Part shown: piece after piece, positions 35,156 to 46,988 of the stretch | Numbering within the stretch: position 1 is the first letter of the stretch | How the letters are laid out: every line of letters starts with the position of its first letter | From: Nicotiana tabacum | Lineage: Eukaryota > Streptophyta > Magnoliopsida > Solanales > Solanaceae | Assembly: GCF_000715075.1 (NCBI RefSeq) | Contig: NC_134081.1 | Location: 111,326,289 to 111,390,288 of the forward strand | Length of the DNA: 64,000 nt | Reading direction: 5' to 3' | Program-made: the position numbers and the translations under genes | The notes under the pieces: generated by a model | Database searches by the model: none | The model's input: the letters and a program-made list of their open reading frames with translations, nothing else | What the model was told of the DNA's origin: nothing

Positions 35156-35539
35156 CTTAATTAATCAAGCAAAGTAAATAAAACAAACAAAACTATAATA
35201 TTAAAACTTAAGAGTTGGAACGAGTTTACCGAATTGACGAACAACTTGTTAAAAATTAATTATCGTTGAAGACTTGAAGACTTCAATTCACCAACTTCAC
35301 AATTTTGCACAAAATATAACAATTAAGTAAGTAATTATAGAAGAATATTAGAGAGAGATTGATGATTTTGTGAGAAAAATGAAAGAATGAGGGGGTATTT
35401 ATAGTTAAAAATAGGGAAAAAGTATAATTATAAAAAGTTTGGGGTTAAAATAAAGTTTGGGGGATTAAATGGCTATTTTGCAAATAGCCGGCAGACCAAA
35501 CAACTAGTTTTTAAATGGCCAAACGGTTAAATTGTTTTT

Positions 35540-35785
35540 TTTTAAAAATTATCTGTTGGGCCCGGATAGGCCCGTTTATGACCGCTTGAACCGGCCCACT
35601 TCTCAGCCGGTCCCGGTCCCAAACGGTCCTGGTCTTGCTGGCCTCGCCTATAGGACCGGCCCACTACCCAGCCCACCTCCCCATGGTCCCGATCCTATCC
35701 GGTTAGGACCGTTTAGGCCCAACGCCCATTTGGGCTTGCGGTCCTGGGCCGGTCCCGGTCCTAACCGACCCACATGCCACCCTTA
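35540..35785 (-). mobile_element. hAT 5' subterminal region and TIR
   Basis: Dense GGTCC/GGACC/GGCCC motifs end in ATGCCACCCTTA; reversed, the terminus is TAAGGGTGGCAT, a hAT-type end. Gypsy RNase H sequence starts immediately afterwards. Confidence 0.65.
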
Positions 35786-36170
35786 CCTGCTGCACACTCC
35801 GAAGGCATATGAACAGTTGTACTTTTACTTGGCAATTTTTGAGGTAGCGGTAAGTGGTGTCTTAGTACGAGAGAAAGAAGGTACGCAATTTCCTATTTAC
35901 TATGTTATCCTCACCTAGAAAAATTAGCGCTCGCTTTGCTAAGCGCTTCAAGGAAGCTAAAGTTGTACTTTCAATGCCACCCTATATGTGTCGTAACCTC
36001 TTACCTGCTAAGTAATATCATGCATAAGCCCGAGCTCTCAGGCCGACTTGCCAAATGGGCCGTAGAAATTAGCGGGTACGATATCGAGTACCGACCCCGA
36101 ACCGCCATAAAATCTCAGATTTTGGCAGAATTCGTGGCCGACTTTACGCCGGCCTTAATACCAGAAGTCG
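35786..36170 (+). pseudogene. Tat gypsy RNase H (classical) region
   Basis: Reads LLHTPKAYEQLYFYLAIFEV, VLVREKEGTQFPIYYV and, after a stop and frameshift, LSASRKLKLYFQCHPICVV and SGRLAKWAVEISGYDIEYRP, then LAEFVADFTPA. It continues the RT that breaks at 13892. Confidence 0.85.
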
Positions 36171-36199
36171 AAAGGGAACTATTGCTAACCTCGGGGACT

Positions 36200-36528
36200 A
36201 CTTCGTGAATCTGGACCCTATTATGGACGGTGCCTCCAACGCGAAAGGGTCCGGACTCGGAATCGTATTAAAACCACCTACGAGAAATATAATTAGAAAG
36301 TCTGTTAGAACTGTGAAATTGACTAACAATGAGGCCGAGTATGAGGCCATGATTGTAGGTCTAGAATTGGCTAAGAACCTTGGGGCCGAAGTGATCGTAG
36401 CCAAGTGCGACTCCCTCATCGTGGTAAATCAAGTTAATGAAACGTTCGAAGTAAAAGAAGAACGGATGCGGAGGTACTTGGAAAAATTACAGGTAACCCT
36501 ACACCAATTCAAGGAATGGACCTTGTAA
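36200..36528 (+). pseudogene. Tat gypsy second (archaeal-type) RNase H domain
   Basis: MDGASNAKGSGLGIVLKPP, KLTNNEAEYEAMIVGLELAK and AKCDSLIVVNQVNETFEVKE show the D-E-D pattern of an additional RNase H. An extra RNase H between RT and integrase is a known mark of the Tat lineage of plant gypsy elements and is the basis for the lineage call. Confidence 0.82.
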
Positions 36529-36859
36529 CATGTACCCCGAGATCAAAACAGTGAGGCCGATGCACTGGCTAACTTGGGGTCGTTAGTCGATTCCGATGAA
36601 TTCAGCTCGGGAGCAGTAGTGCAACTAATGAATTCGGTGATATAAGAAGGCCACGCCGAAGTGAACTTAACGATTTTAACTTGGGATTGGAGAAACAAGT
36701 ATATAGACTACTTGAAGACAGAAAAATTTCCTTCATATCCCAAAGAATAGAGAACCCTGCGCACCAAAGCCGCCGGATTTAGCTTGGTGGAAGGGGAATT
36801 GTTAAGGAGGTCTTTCTTTTGACCACTAGCCAGATGCTTGAGACCGGGGGAGACCGAAT

Positions 36860-37915
36860 ACGCCATGCGAGAAGTCCACGAGGGAACTTTTGGAACTATT
36901 GGGGGCAGAATCCTTAGTTCAAAATCTAATCAGAGACGGCTACTACTGGACCGAAATGGAGCAGGATGCGAAAAACTTTGTACGAAAGTGTGAAGGGTGC
37001 CAAAGACACGTCCTAATAATCTATCAACCGGGAGAAATGCTCCACTCGATCCTGTCTTCGTGGCCATTTATGAAGTGGGGAATGGACATCGTCGGTCCCC
37101 TGCCATGGGCACCCGGTAAAGCTCAATTAATACTATTCATGATCAATTATTTTTCCAAATGGGTCGAGGCTCAAGCGTTAGGAAAAACCAGAGAGAAAGT
37201 AGTCATTGACTTCATCTGGGATAACATAATATGTCGATTTGGGATACCGGCCAAGATTGTTTGCGATAACGGAAAATAATTCATCTGAAGCATGGTAAGC
37301 AAGTTTTCGAAGATCAAAAAGATACTATCAACGCCTTATCACCTTAGTGGGAACGGGCAGGCAGAATCAACAAACAAGACTATACTCCAAAACCTGAAAA
37401 AAAGGTTGACCGGTTCGAAAGAAAAATGGAAGGACATCTTGCCCGAAGTCATGTGGGCATACCGTGCGACTTCGAAATCAAGCACCAGGGCCACACTATT
37501 TTCTCTGGTCTACGGAGTTGAAGAACTAATACCAGTCGAGGTAGGGGAACCGAGCCTCAGATTTCACTATGCTACCGAAGAGTCAAACGGTGAGGCTATG
37601 ATCACGAGCCTGGAACTGTTGGACGAAAGACGAGAGGCTGCCATGGTTCGATTGGCAGCCCAAAAGCAGCGAGTAGAAAGATAATACAACCGAAGAGCCA
37701 ACCTCCGACATTTTCAAGTCGGGGACTTGGTATTGAGAAGGGTAACACTACACACCAGGAACCCGAACGAAGAAAAACTGGGTTCGAATTAGGAAGGGTA
37801 GTATTGAGTTGTCGGAATAACCGGCAAAGGCTCATATAAACTCGAAGCAGGAAACGGTGTACAACTACCAAACAACTAGAACGTGACATACTTAAAGCAG
37901 TACTACTGCTAAGGT
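36860..37915 (+). pseudogene. Tat gypsy integrase
   Basis: The zinc-binding part includes FVRKCEGCQRH. The catalytic core has MKWGMDIVGPLP (first Asp), RFGIPAKIVCDNGK (second Asp, then a TAA at 37277) and LSGNGQAESTNKTILQNLKK (Glu). The C-terminal part has VMWAYRATSKSST and LLDERREAAMVRLAAQ to about 37684, with remnants to 37915. It would join element DNA to the host chromosome. Stops at 37277 and 37682 plus a frameshift near 36890 inactivate it. Confidence 0.88.
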
Positions 37916-38325
37916 ACGAAATCAATTCCTTTTTAATTGTGTTATAAATTAGACTAATATATACAGGTAATTGGCCGAGAATGGATGTGGCTATTAGGTC
38001 TGAAAGCACGTGTTGCACTCTTTTTCCCTTGAATCGATTTTGTCCCGAAGTGAGTTTTTCGACAAAGTTTTTAACGAGGCAATAATAAAACGTGATACCT
38101 TAGATTTGAAGACCGATCTTAAACCATAATCGATGATCATTTGCATCATATCCACGGTATCCGAGCCCTTACGAGTTCGGCCTCGAATACTGGAGGCCAT
38201 TACCCCCGGATTAAGATATTTAGAGAGGGAAAAGAAAATTTTATGTGCTAAAAAGCTAAGGCTTAGGATTCATTGTAAGGGTCAAACGGTCATATGAACC
38301 ATGCCCACATAGTCCACTCTAGCAC

Positions 38326-38540
38326 TGTTCTTCATTCATGACTGGGCTCGAACCAAGAGTCTGATCGAGTACGAGGTCACTGCTCAATCTAAGTTTAGGC
38401 CTGGCCATAACATTACAATTGGTTTGATCACTTATTTCGTCTCTAATTTATTTATCTAATATTCTTAATTATTTGTGTTGAATCAAACCGCGTATCCTTA
38501 AAACCGCGTATAAACTTAATTGTTATCCAATTTTGGGGTA
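38326..38540 (+). mobile_element. 3' LTR remnant of the Tat gypsy
   Basis: Matches the last ~215 bp of the 5' LTR (from TGTTCTTCATTCATGACTGG to CCAATTTTGGGGTA). The U3 part and the terminal AACA are missing. Confidence 0.8.
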
Positions 38541-38705
38541 TGTGTATATATATATACCCACCGATTATGTTTGATTTAAGCCGCCATATGGGCAGTTATT
38601 TAAGTTAATTCTTTATTTCTTTTTTACAAAAAAATTATATATATACCCCCACCGATTATGTTTAATTTAAACGGTCAGGTGGGCGGTTATTTGAGTTAAT
38701 TTATT
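38541..38705. repeat. Tandemly duplicated dispersed repeat
   Basis: ACCGATTATGTTTGATTTAA and ACCGATTATGTTTAATTTAA about 93 bp apart, each followed by TTATTTRAGTTAATT. Confidence 0.7.
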
Positions 38706-39239
38706 TCAATTTTATAAAAAATCATATTCTTAAATAAGTTAGATCCATCTTCAGATGGAGCTAAAATGTTTATTAATTGGGGAAAAGAATCTATCCAAAA
38801 ATAACAATTAGGTCAGGCACTTTATCCCTACACATGACTCACCGTTCATTTTAAAAGTGAGAAAGGTCCAAAATTTGGATGCCTCCTATAGTGCTAATAT
38901 TCTTGGGTCGACAAGAAGTTGTAAAGTGCCAGCTCCAGCAATACACTAAAAATACTGTATATTTAGTAGAACCTACAAAGTGCAAGCTAGCTAGGATTGG
39001 CCAGGTTCAATGAACCTGTAAAAAGAATATGTCTTGAAATAATAGCCCTCCAATATTCCATTTAATTTGCACGTTGAGAATTTTATAAAAAGACGCTCTG
39101 ATTGATGAGATGAACAAATTCAAACACAAAGGTCTTACCTTGTCTTTGTTTATATATATAATTACTCCAATGGATGAAACGATTTAATTGTTTATTTTTG
39201 AGTCATGTAGGTTTATTTAGTGATTAGTAATTTGCGGAT

Positions 39240-40503
39240 ATGAATGGTTTGGATTTCGAAGGATTCGCGAGCATTGTTTGTGCCATCCTTTATCATCAAA
39301 CTCTCACCTTTGCCAATAACAACTATGATCTAGCTCAGGTATTTTCTCCCATCATTTTAATTTGCTTGATTTTGTTTTTTCTTCTCTAGACCTAGCTTTT
39401 CCTGATCTCTAATTTTCAATTCTGCATAAATTGGAAATTTAAAGCAACAATCTGCAAAATAATATTTTACTCCCTCCTTCTCAATTTATGTGCCTTATGT
39501 TTCAAAAAAAATGTCATAGTGCATTTTCATTTTACTCGTACACTCTACTATAAGAAGATTAATATGACATGTTTAAAGCTATAAGATTTAAAGAATATTC
39601 TTGATATGTTATACATAAATTTCGTTTAAGCCCACAGTACGATTCAAAAATATTGTTTATATTCTAAACTTCATGCCTAATTTAATTGAGACACATAAAT
39701 GAATTTGAGGGAATACTTGAAAATAATGGTATTTACTTTGTCCGATTGAGCTTCATAAACATATTGTTTCACTGGAATCCTATGAAATTGTATTCACCCC
39801 TCAACAACCCCCCCACCCCCCCCCCCCACCCCACCCCACCCGCGATATTCTCCCAATAAAAATAAAAGGAATCAATTAAAAAGATTAACTTCTGCCAAAT
39901 CCTTACCTGAACAATTTGATTAGTCATGTACTTGCATATTAATTCAACTTTATGACTATTATATAATTCAACTTTGAATTTTCTAGCAGTAAAGAGTTTA
40001 ACTTAATATATTGATAATGTAAACTTTTAACTTGTTATTTATCATGTTTAATAAGTCACAAATTCGTGTTTGTTACGGAAAGTTATTTATGTATTTACAA
40101 GTCATCTGTAAAATTTCTGTAGATAATCATGTATATTAATTAGTTAAAATCAATAAGGATCTATTGTATTATCGGCTTGCGGTTTGCTTTAGTTTTGATT
40201 CAACTTTTTCCTTTGTTTAATATTAACTCATACTCACATATTATTGTTTTTATTTAATAGTACAATATTTATATCAATTACACTAAATTGAAAATTATTG
40301 GTTTGAGTCAATCGTACAGTTCGCTGAGAATTTTAATGAGTGCCCTTATCGCAATTTCATGAGTGGAAAGAATAATATCAATATTTATCAAGAGAAATAG
40401 TACCAAATTAAATCTAGTATAAACATGAAATATTGTTTTCCTTACGCAGGAAACTGAGCATCTTTACTCTGTGGCTATAGACTATGAAGACTTCAAGCTA
40501 TGA
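39240..40503 (+). CDS. Possible two-exon gene for a 50-residue protein, unrecognised
   Basis: Exon 1 is 39240-39338 (MNGLDFEGFASIVCAILYHQ..., ending NNYDLAQ with donor CAG|GTATTTTC). Exon 2 is 40450-40503 (acceptor TTACGCAG|GAA, ETEHLYSVAIDYEDFKL, TGA). The splice is phase 0 with canonical signals, leaving an acidic protein of 50 residues. A TATA-like TTTATATATATAATT lies about 90 bp upstream and AATAAAA follows at 40863. There is no signal peptide or known motif. The 1.1-kb intron contains a Stowaway MITE (39470-39713). It could equally be the tail of a decayed larger gene or chance; splicing is predicted by eye only. Confidence 0.3.
39470..39713. mobile_element. Stowaway-like MITE
   Basis: CTCCCTCCTTCTCAATTTAT and ACACATAAATGAATTTGAGGG are inverted, with TA on each side. 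Confidence 0.7.
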
Positions 40504-41228
40504 AGAGTATTACGTACAATACATTTTCAACATTGAGTTTATGCAACAAACTCATCTGAATACCAGAAAACTTTTAAAAACAAAAGAAACCTCAAGTTTA
40601 TGCTAGCTAGCAGTTTCCTTTGACTTTGAATAACCAAACACTGGATTGGCTAAAATAACTTGAAAGAGTTATTAGGTATCGGTCACGTATCTGATGAAAT
40701 AATTGAGGTACGCAAAAGTTAGGTAGATCGTTAATAAAAGAAAAGAAAAGAAAATAAAAATTGAAAGAGTGACAGCGCGTAAAGCGTCGACTTCATGAGT
40801 TCCCCTGTAAACTTCACTGTTAATTGTTTTGTCTCTGATATTTATCTCTTCTTTCCTCATCGAATAAAAGGATATTCTTGTTCTTTATAAGTTGATGAAA
40901 GTCACAGCACCTTGTTACTCCTCGATTTGCTTTAATTTTCCCCTTTACTCGTTTAAGCTAGTTTTCGTTTTTCCTTTTATTTAGTTACTTTCACTTCCAT
41001 TAAGTGAGTCTATGGGCTTATGACGTAATTTTCACCTTCTTCAAACGATGTCAGCATTATGGGGGAAATATATAGCATGTTTGGCGAGCTTCTTCTAACC
41101 AAAAGTACTTTTGAGAAAAAATACTTCTCAAAATAAGCTGATTTTTGCAGCTTGGCGCTAATATTTTCCTTATATAAAACCGTTATCTCGTTTAAAGAAC
41201 ATGTTATAGAAAGAGCATCTAATATATA
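40504..41228. other. Intergenic, no gene recognised
   Basis: AT-rich. 41075-41160 has a short repeat-like palindrome (AAGTACTTTTGAGAAAAAATA). Confidence 0.4.
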
Positions 41229-41230
41229 TA

Positions 41231-41486
41231 CTCCCTATGTCCCAACTTATATGATGCAGTTTGAATTTTTGAGAAATGTGTTTTTCTTTCACTGTAATTT
41301 TTTCATATGCCTTTTAAGTACTTTAGATTGTTAATTATTGTGAGTTATATTATTATGATGTAATTTTTAAACTACATATATATTATTTCAAAAAACATAT
41401 AGATTTTATATCTGAGTTTACGATCAAAATTAAAAAAATTGACACCTCAAAATCCGAATTGCATTAATAAATCGGGATGGAGGGAG
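41231..41486. mobile_element. Stowaway-like MITE
   Basis: CTCCCTATGTCCCAACTTAT and AATAAATCGGGATGGAGGGAG are inverted termini with a TA dinucleotide on both sides (41229-41230, 41487-41488). 256 bp. Confidence 0.85.
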
Positions 41487-41709
41487 TATATCTTAGCGAT
41501 GCAATGTTCTGATTTGTTTTGTATTGTAATTTAGCTACTCTGGGTTTTTCTTGAACCCAGAACGAATCCAAACACAATGCAGTAACAGTATCATTGTTGT
41601 AGGGGCATCAAATCCAAACTGAAAAAGGCTTTTGATCGTGACCCAAGCCCAAGCTATGTGGGCCTAGAATATAGTTTCTTTTCTTTTCTTTTCCTTTTTG
41701 GAAAAATGA

Positions 41710-41870
41710 CATTGTATAGTCACTGTAAAAATAATGGCCGAAAAATAGATAAAATTTATATAATTTTTGTATATAACATACATTTTGTATGTTATATATA
41801 AAAATTATACAAATTTTATACATTTTTTCTGTTACCAGATGTAAATAGTTTCTGACGGTGGCTAAAAGTA
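41710..41870. repeat. Foldback MITE-like hairpin
   Basis: TTTGTATATAACATACA and TGTATGTTATATATAAA (about 41767-41803) are inverted around a TTTT loop. The flanks also mirror (ATAAAATTTATATAA). Confidence 0.65.
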
Positions 41871-41879
41871 ATAATACCT

Positions 41880-42916
41880 CTTTCTTTTTCTTAAAATTAA
41901 ATGTACTCCCATTTACCTCTGTCTTTTCTGTATGTTCCTTTTCTAATCAATTAAGAAGATGTTTGTCCCACTTGAAGTCTGATTCGTAATATTTATTTCT
42001 GGTCTGGAAATACTGGTGGTACCGAAATATTTTACTTGTCCGACAAAGAAATAAATGTCTGTATAAATGAATATTGACCAGATGTCCAGATCCAAAAAAA
42101 GAGTCTTTTAGCATCATAAGTTTATACACACTCCCACTTGTATCATCGCATTACTGACTTTTTTTTCTTTATCTATTTTTGTTTTTTTAAGTGAACAAGG
42201 ATAGGTAAAAAAAAAAATTACTGCATCCTAACAACTTTAAACGACCTATATACTTGACTTTAATAGTCAACTTGAAAATTATTTGACCACAATAATAAAT
42301 TTTCCACGGCAGTTATTGACACTTATTAAATTAGGACACACTATGAATATGGAGTGAGAGTTGAAACATTTACTATCATTGGGTAATCATTAAAGGAAAA
42401 TAACTTTTACCGATAACTGAATAATTATTTCTCCCATTCTGTGGAAAAATTAATGTTATCCTAGTTTAATTGAGTATTTTTTTAAAAATATTTTACTCTA
42501 TCATTGGGAAATCAGAAAGGGAAAATCGAAGAGAAATAGTGAGAATCAAATCGGCACTAGTAGATTGTAAGTCCTGGTAGTATATGTTTTTCAAAACAGG
42601 TCAATAAAAATAATCTTGATAAAGTGGGTTGTTACAGATTTTAATACTGCCACCGACTAAACGTAAACAGCACTATGTTCCTTTTAAGTGAGTAATCAAA
42701 TTAGAGATATACCTAATCCTCATAATGGGCCTACAGCTTCCCGGGAACTATGACTGGTGTCACGTTGAATGTTGTTGATCCATGCAGAGGGAACATAACC
42801 ATACTAAAATTGCACGTGTTGTGCCAAATCTTCCCATAAAACAAACCATCTCTCGTTTTTTTTGTGTTCGGTATCCGTATTGAGGCACGATTAATTTAAA
42901 TCAGTACGAGGTAAGT
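41880..42916. other. Intergenic, no gene recognised
   Basis: AT-rich, without recognised coding or RNA features. Confidence 0.4.
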
Positions 42917-42920
42917 CTTA

Positions 42921-43446
42921 TGTAACAGCTCATCCCACTAGTGATATTGTCCGTTTTGGACTTAGACTCGAACGATTTTAAAACGCGTCACTAGGGTTCA
43001 ATGTTTGTTTACTTATATACCCAACATCTCTCACCGTATTTTGTCAATATGGGATTCGCCTAGGGTATCACGTCCTCCCCCTCCCCCTTAGGGACTCAAC
43101 GTTCTCGTTGGGTATATAAGTAGGCAGAACTTAGACTCTAGTGACGCGTTTTAAAGCCGTGTAGGCCTAGATCCAAAGCGGATAATATCACATGTGGGTT
43201 GAGCTGTTACGTACATATGGTATCAGAGCTACTCCGCGTGCAACCTTGAACAGTGGTGGGGCAGACCTCAGCGAGGACGCTGAGTCCCTGGAGGGGGGTG
43301 TATGTGACACCCTAGACGAATCCTACATCGATAAAACACGGAAGAAATGCTGGTTATATAAGTAGACATGCCTTAGACTCTAATGACGCGTTTTAAAGTT
43401 GTTCGGGTCTACGTCACAATATCACTAGTGGGGTTGGCTGTTAAGA
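42921..43446 (+). mobile_element. TRIM (terminal-repeat retrotransposon in miniature)
   Basis: The 5' LTR (42921 to about 43215) begins TGTAACAGCTCATCCCAC and ends GTGGGTTGAGCTGTTAC, so it is itself a near-palindrome. PBS TGGTATCAGAGC is exact at 43218-43229. A short non-coding interior ends in the polypurine tract TGGAGGGGGG (about 43289). A 3' LTR remnant repeats only the second half (GACGCGTTTTAAAG, ATATCACTAGTGGGGTTGGC). CTTA flanks both ends (42917-42920, 43447-43450). Confidence 0.8.
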
Positions 43447-43450
43447 CTTA

Positions 43451-44398
43451 TTAAAGGGAGAAATATTATTATCAATATTTTTTTCATTTTCCTTATAGAA
43501 CTTGTGATCTATGATTAAGAGTGAAAGGATAATATATCTATTCTAATGGGTACTCATCTCTCTTTGTTTTTTTTTTCCCTTGACGCACCATTAATCGATC
43601 TTGATATATGCAAATTAATTAAATTTAAGTCCTGATTTTCACTGAATGCAACCGAAAAATGTGACTTTATATCTTGTTTAATAAAGAAAAGAAAAGGATG
43701 AATTTCCTTTTGAATAGATGGATTGTTTAGAGGCCGAGTTAATTTGCCAAAATGTGGGGTAAATAGGTAGATTCAGAATTTATTGTTATTTATTATCCCA
43801 CTGACATTTTGCATTTTCAATGAAGAAAATCTTTTAGTATTATAGGATAACCCATGCCTAGCTAATTTCTGATACGATGGCAGCGGACTAGAGCAAAATT
43901 TAAAAGATCTCTATGACAAATCCAAGCTGTAATTATTAGAAATTCGCAGTTCCTCTCCAAGAAAAAAAGAAACAAATTACTAATAGTTTAATCTTGATAG
44001 CGAATTAAAACAATTTGCAAAACTGGCCTGAAGGCAATAGGTAATTTTGTCTTGTGAAGAAAGCTCTATCAAAATATTCTCAAACTCCATAGAGCATGAT
44101 TTACAAAAAATAGTAACATATTTATGACAACACTTATAAATATTTTTCAACAAGACATACTTTTTAATTTATCTGAGATATATTACATTCAAATATAAAC
44201 CACTAAATGGTTTAGATTTGAAAGAATAAACTAAAAATAGATATATTTTATATATGTCTTATCATTAGGCAATAATGTTGAATTACCAATTTTAATAGTA
44301 TTGCGTAAATTTCAATTTTTATTTTATTAAAATTTTAGATTTGTGACTACGAAGAGATCGATAATTTTGTCTTTACATCAAACGACGCCAAGAAACAA
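43451..44398. other. Intergenic, no gene recognised
   Basis: AT-rich; no coding, RNA or repeat signal that I can name. Confidence 0.4.
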
Positions 44399-45866
44399 AC
44401 AACTTGTTTGGATGGTTGTTGTTGGCCCAAGTGAAGTTTGTTTTGATAATTGACAAAGGAACTCTAGCATGAAACAAGTCTATACACAATGTACACAGAT
44501 ACGGGCAGATTCGAGCATAAGGGATGCACGTGAAGAAGATAAGCTTAAGTTGTTATATCTGATATCTCCTGATCGAAAAGGTTGCATAAATGATAAGGAG
44601 AAAGACTCCTTATTCGAAGAGAACTTTATCCAAGATAAGGGAGGAGTTAGAAGTTGAAGATAACTAGAACTCTTCCACCAAGGAAAAATAGCATTAGAAT
44701 TCTAGTTATTTCTTATTCTACTAACTCTATAAATTGCAGAAAGTTGCCATTCTACAAGCACGCACAAACGCTGAAGTTAAACGTGAGTTGAGAGCAAAAT
44801 AGCAAGGCATTTTGCAAATAATTCTTGTGTGATTCAAATGTGCGAACCCGAAGCTACATGAACCAGATAGAAGAACCAGTTCCAAGCGTCTGTCTTTTAT
44901 TCTAGTTCAATTGTAATAGTAGGTGTTTTCAATTTGTATCTTTCAGCTTTATCTAGAAGCAATTGTATTAGGTACTCTGAGTATTCAAGTTAGAGTTAAC
45001 TTGAAGTTGTCGCAACAGTTAGAGGTTGGTTGCTACAACGGGGTTAGAGTTAATCATTAGGTTTACAAAGAGTTTTGTAAATGCTGTTTTGAGCCGAGTA
45101 TTTTCCACGTAAAAATACTTGTGTTCTTTACTTTTCGCATTTACTATTTCTGCAACAGTAGTACAAGGAACACTTAGAAGAACCAGGTCTTCTATAATCA
45201 GTGCACGCGGAAATTGGACACCACACAAATCACCCCCCTCCCCTTTTGCGTGGCATTGACGTATAAAATATCAGTTGTTACCAGTTTTATCATATCGTAT
45301 TGTTACTTTAAATACAATATTTGTGATTATTCCTTAAATTTTATTATATCGTATCGTTTAAACCCGTTGTTATGTAACGACGAAAAATGTCATTTTATGA
45401 AACGACCGATTTGGTGTGGTCACGTTGTTTTGTTATTTTTTTCTCTCATCTTGTCCCTTTTTATTATTAAATAATCCTATTTTATCCTTTACCCCACCTT
45501 TTTATATAAAAATATTATCTGATCCCTTCATATTGTTAGTGCATGACATCATGAAACGACGAAAACCAATTAGTGGTGAAACCACATGGTCACACGGATG
45601 GTCAGTTGACCACCCTTCGCCAAAAAATTACATTGTGTATATAAGTAAAATATTACGTTTTAGAGGTATATAACACATATTGAATACCATTTGTCGAGAT
45701 TTATTTTCATTTCTTTCAAATTTAAATATTCTTGGGGAAATTCCTAGCTTCACCACTGCAACCAATATAATCTAACCAAATATTGTATACATCAAAACGA
45801 TACGATACAATACAATACAATACAATACAATACAATACGATACAAAACATCCATCCAAACAAGCTG
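44399..45866. mobile_element. MITE containing a nested solo LTR
   Basis: Left terminus ACAACTTGTTTGGATGGTTG and right terminus ACATCCATCCAAACAAGCTGT are inverted. The right arm contains the (TACAA)n/(CGATA)n tract typical of the family. 45590-45760 also carries a GGTCAGTTGACCACC dispersed repeat. Confidence 0.7.
44420..45273 (+). mobile_element. Solo LTR with 5-bp TSD
   Basis: TGTTGGCCC...AAATATCA, 854 bp, flanked by GTTGT on both sides (44415-44419, 45274-45278). A TATA-like CTCTATAAATTG lies near 44727. No internal domain remains. Lineage is not determined. Confidence 0.85.
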
Positions 45867-46210
45867 TAACATAGAAGTCAAACGTTCATACGTCGTGTAA
45901 TAAATACTCACATAGTCCATTTTTTCATTTTTTTTTCTTCCTTATTAGTGTTTTCGTTTTCTTACTATGCACTTTCCTTTATTTGAAAGAATACAGACCA
46001 TACATGACGCAGAAAAATAAAAATAGTCTATCTTTTTTATCTCACAACTTTGTGGTCCCAGAATTTTATGGACCCAAACGTGTAAGATATGAGTCCACAA
46101 ATGTGTGAGATAAAAAGAGACCTCACACAACTAATGTCAGTTGTGTGAGGCACACCATAAAATCACTCGTTATGTGCCTATTTGGATTAGTACCACCGCT
46201 TTGTTTTATA

Positions 46211-46457
46211 CTCCATTAGTTCATTTTTAGTTGTCCACTTTTGATTTTGCACTCTTTTTAAGAAAAAATAAATGAAATATGTATTTTATAATTTTACCCA
46301 TAATAATAATAACTTTTTCAAGCGTCTTGAAAAATGATTTGGGGAATGGGTAGTTAATGAAAAAGGTAAAAAAAAAAAAGATTGTTTTTCTCTTGATTTA
46401 GTATAGTAAAAGTAAGAATGTATTTTTGGTATAGTGGATAAGAAAAAGTGAATGGAG
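46211..46457. mobile_element. Stowaway-like MITE, degenerate
   Basis: CTCCATTAGTTCATTTTTAG and GTGGATAAGAAAAAGTGAATG are imperfect inverted termini, with TA on the left. Confidence 0.65.
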
Positions 46458-46575
46458 AAATAAATATTGTCAAATGTAGATTAGACTTATTTAATAAATA
46501 GCCTAACTATAACTAAAGGAATAAATTCCGAAAAACAAATCCAAACTTTGGTAAGAAAAATCTCATCTTAACCAT

Positions 46576-46980
46576 TAGTAGCGGACCCAGGATTTGCATC
46601 AAGCGGGTTCAACATGTGAAGAAGAAATGTACTAAGAACTCAACAAAATAAATTGTTATTAATATTAAAAATTAAAATACATTATTAAAACTATTTTCTT
46701 TGGGAAAATTTATGGTCTCGGGATTGGTAAGGACTTTTTCGGAGGTATGCTCTTCTAATCTCGTCAAACTCACTAAAACTAATATATAAAAAAAGCTTTT
46801 CTAGTCTAAAAGTAGAGAAAAAAATGATTTGTGTCGTTGTATCTAAATAAGAAAAGAACAGTACGTGCGCATTATGTTGCTGATAGGTTTCGAACTCAAA
46901 AACCGCGTATATATAAAGTGTTATTTTTTGACGAAGTGGGTTCATATGAACCCTCTTGACTCCACATGGGTCCGCCCCTA
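46576..46980. mobile_element. hAT-type MITE with perfect 8-bp TSD
   Basis: TIRs TAGTAGCGGACCCA and TGGGTCCGCCCCTA. TTAACCAT occurs immediately outside both ends (46568-46575, 46981-46988). 405 bp. Confidence 0.9.
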
Positions 46981-46988
46981 TTAACCAT

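Noticed and set aside
43218..43229. Possible tRNA gene or isolated tRNA-like site
   Set aside because: TGGTATCAGAGC is the primer-binding site of the TRIM; no cloverleaf is present.
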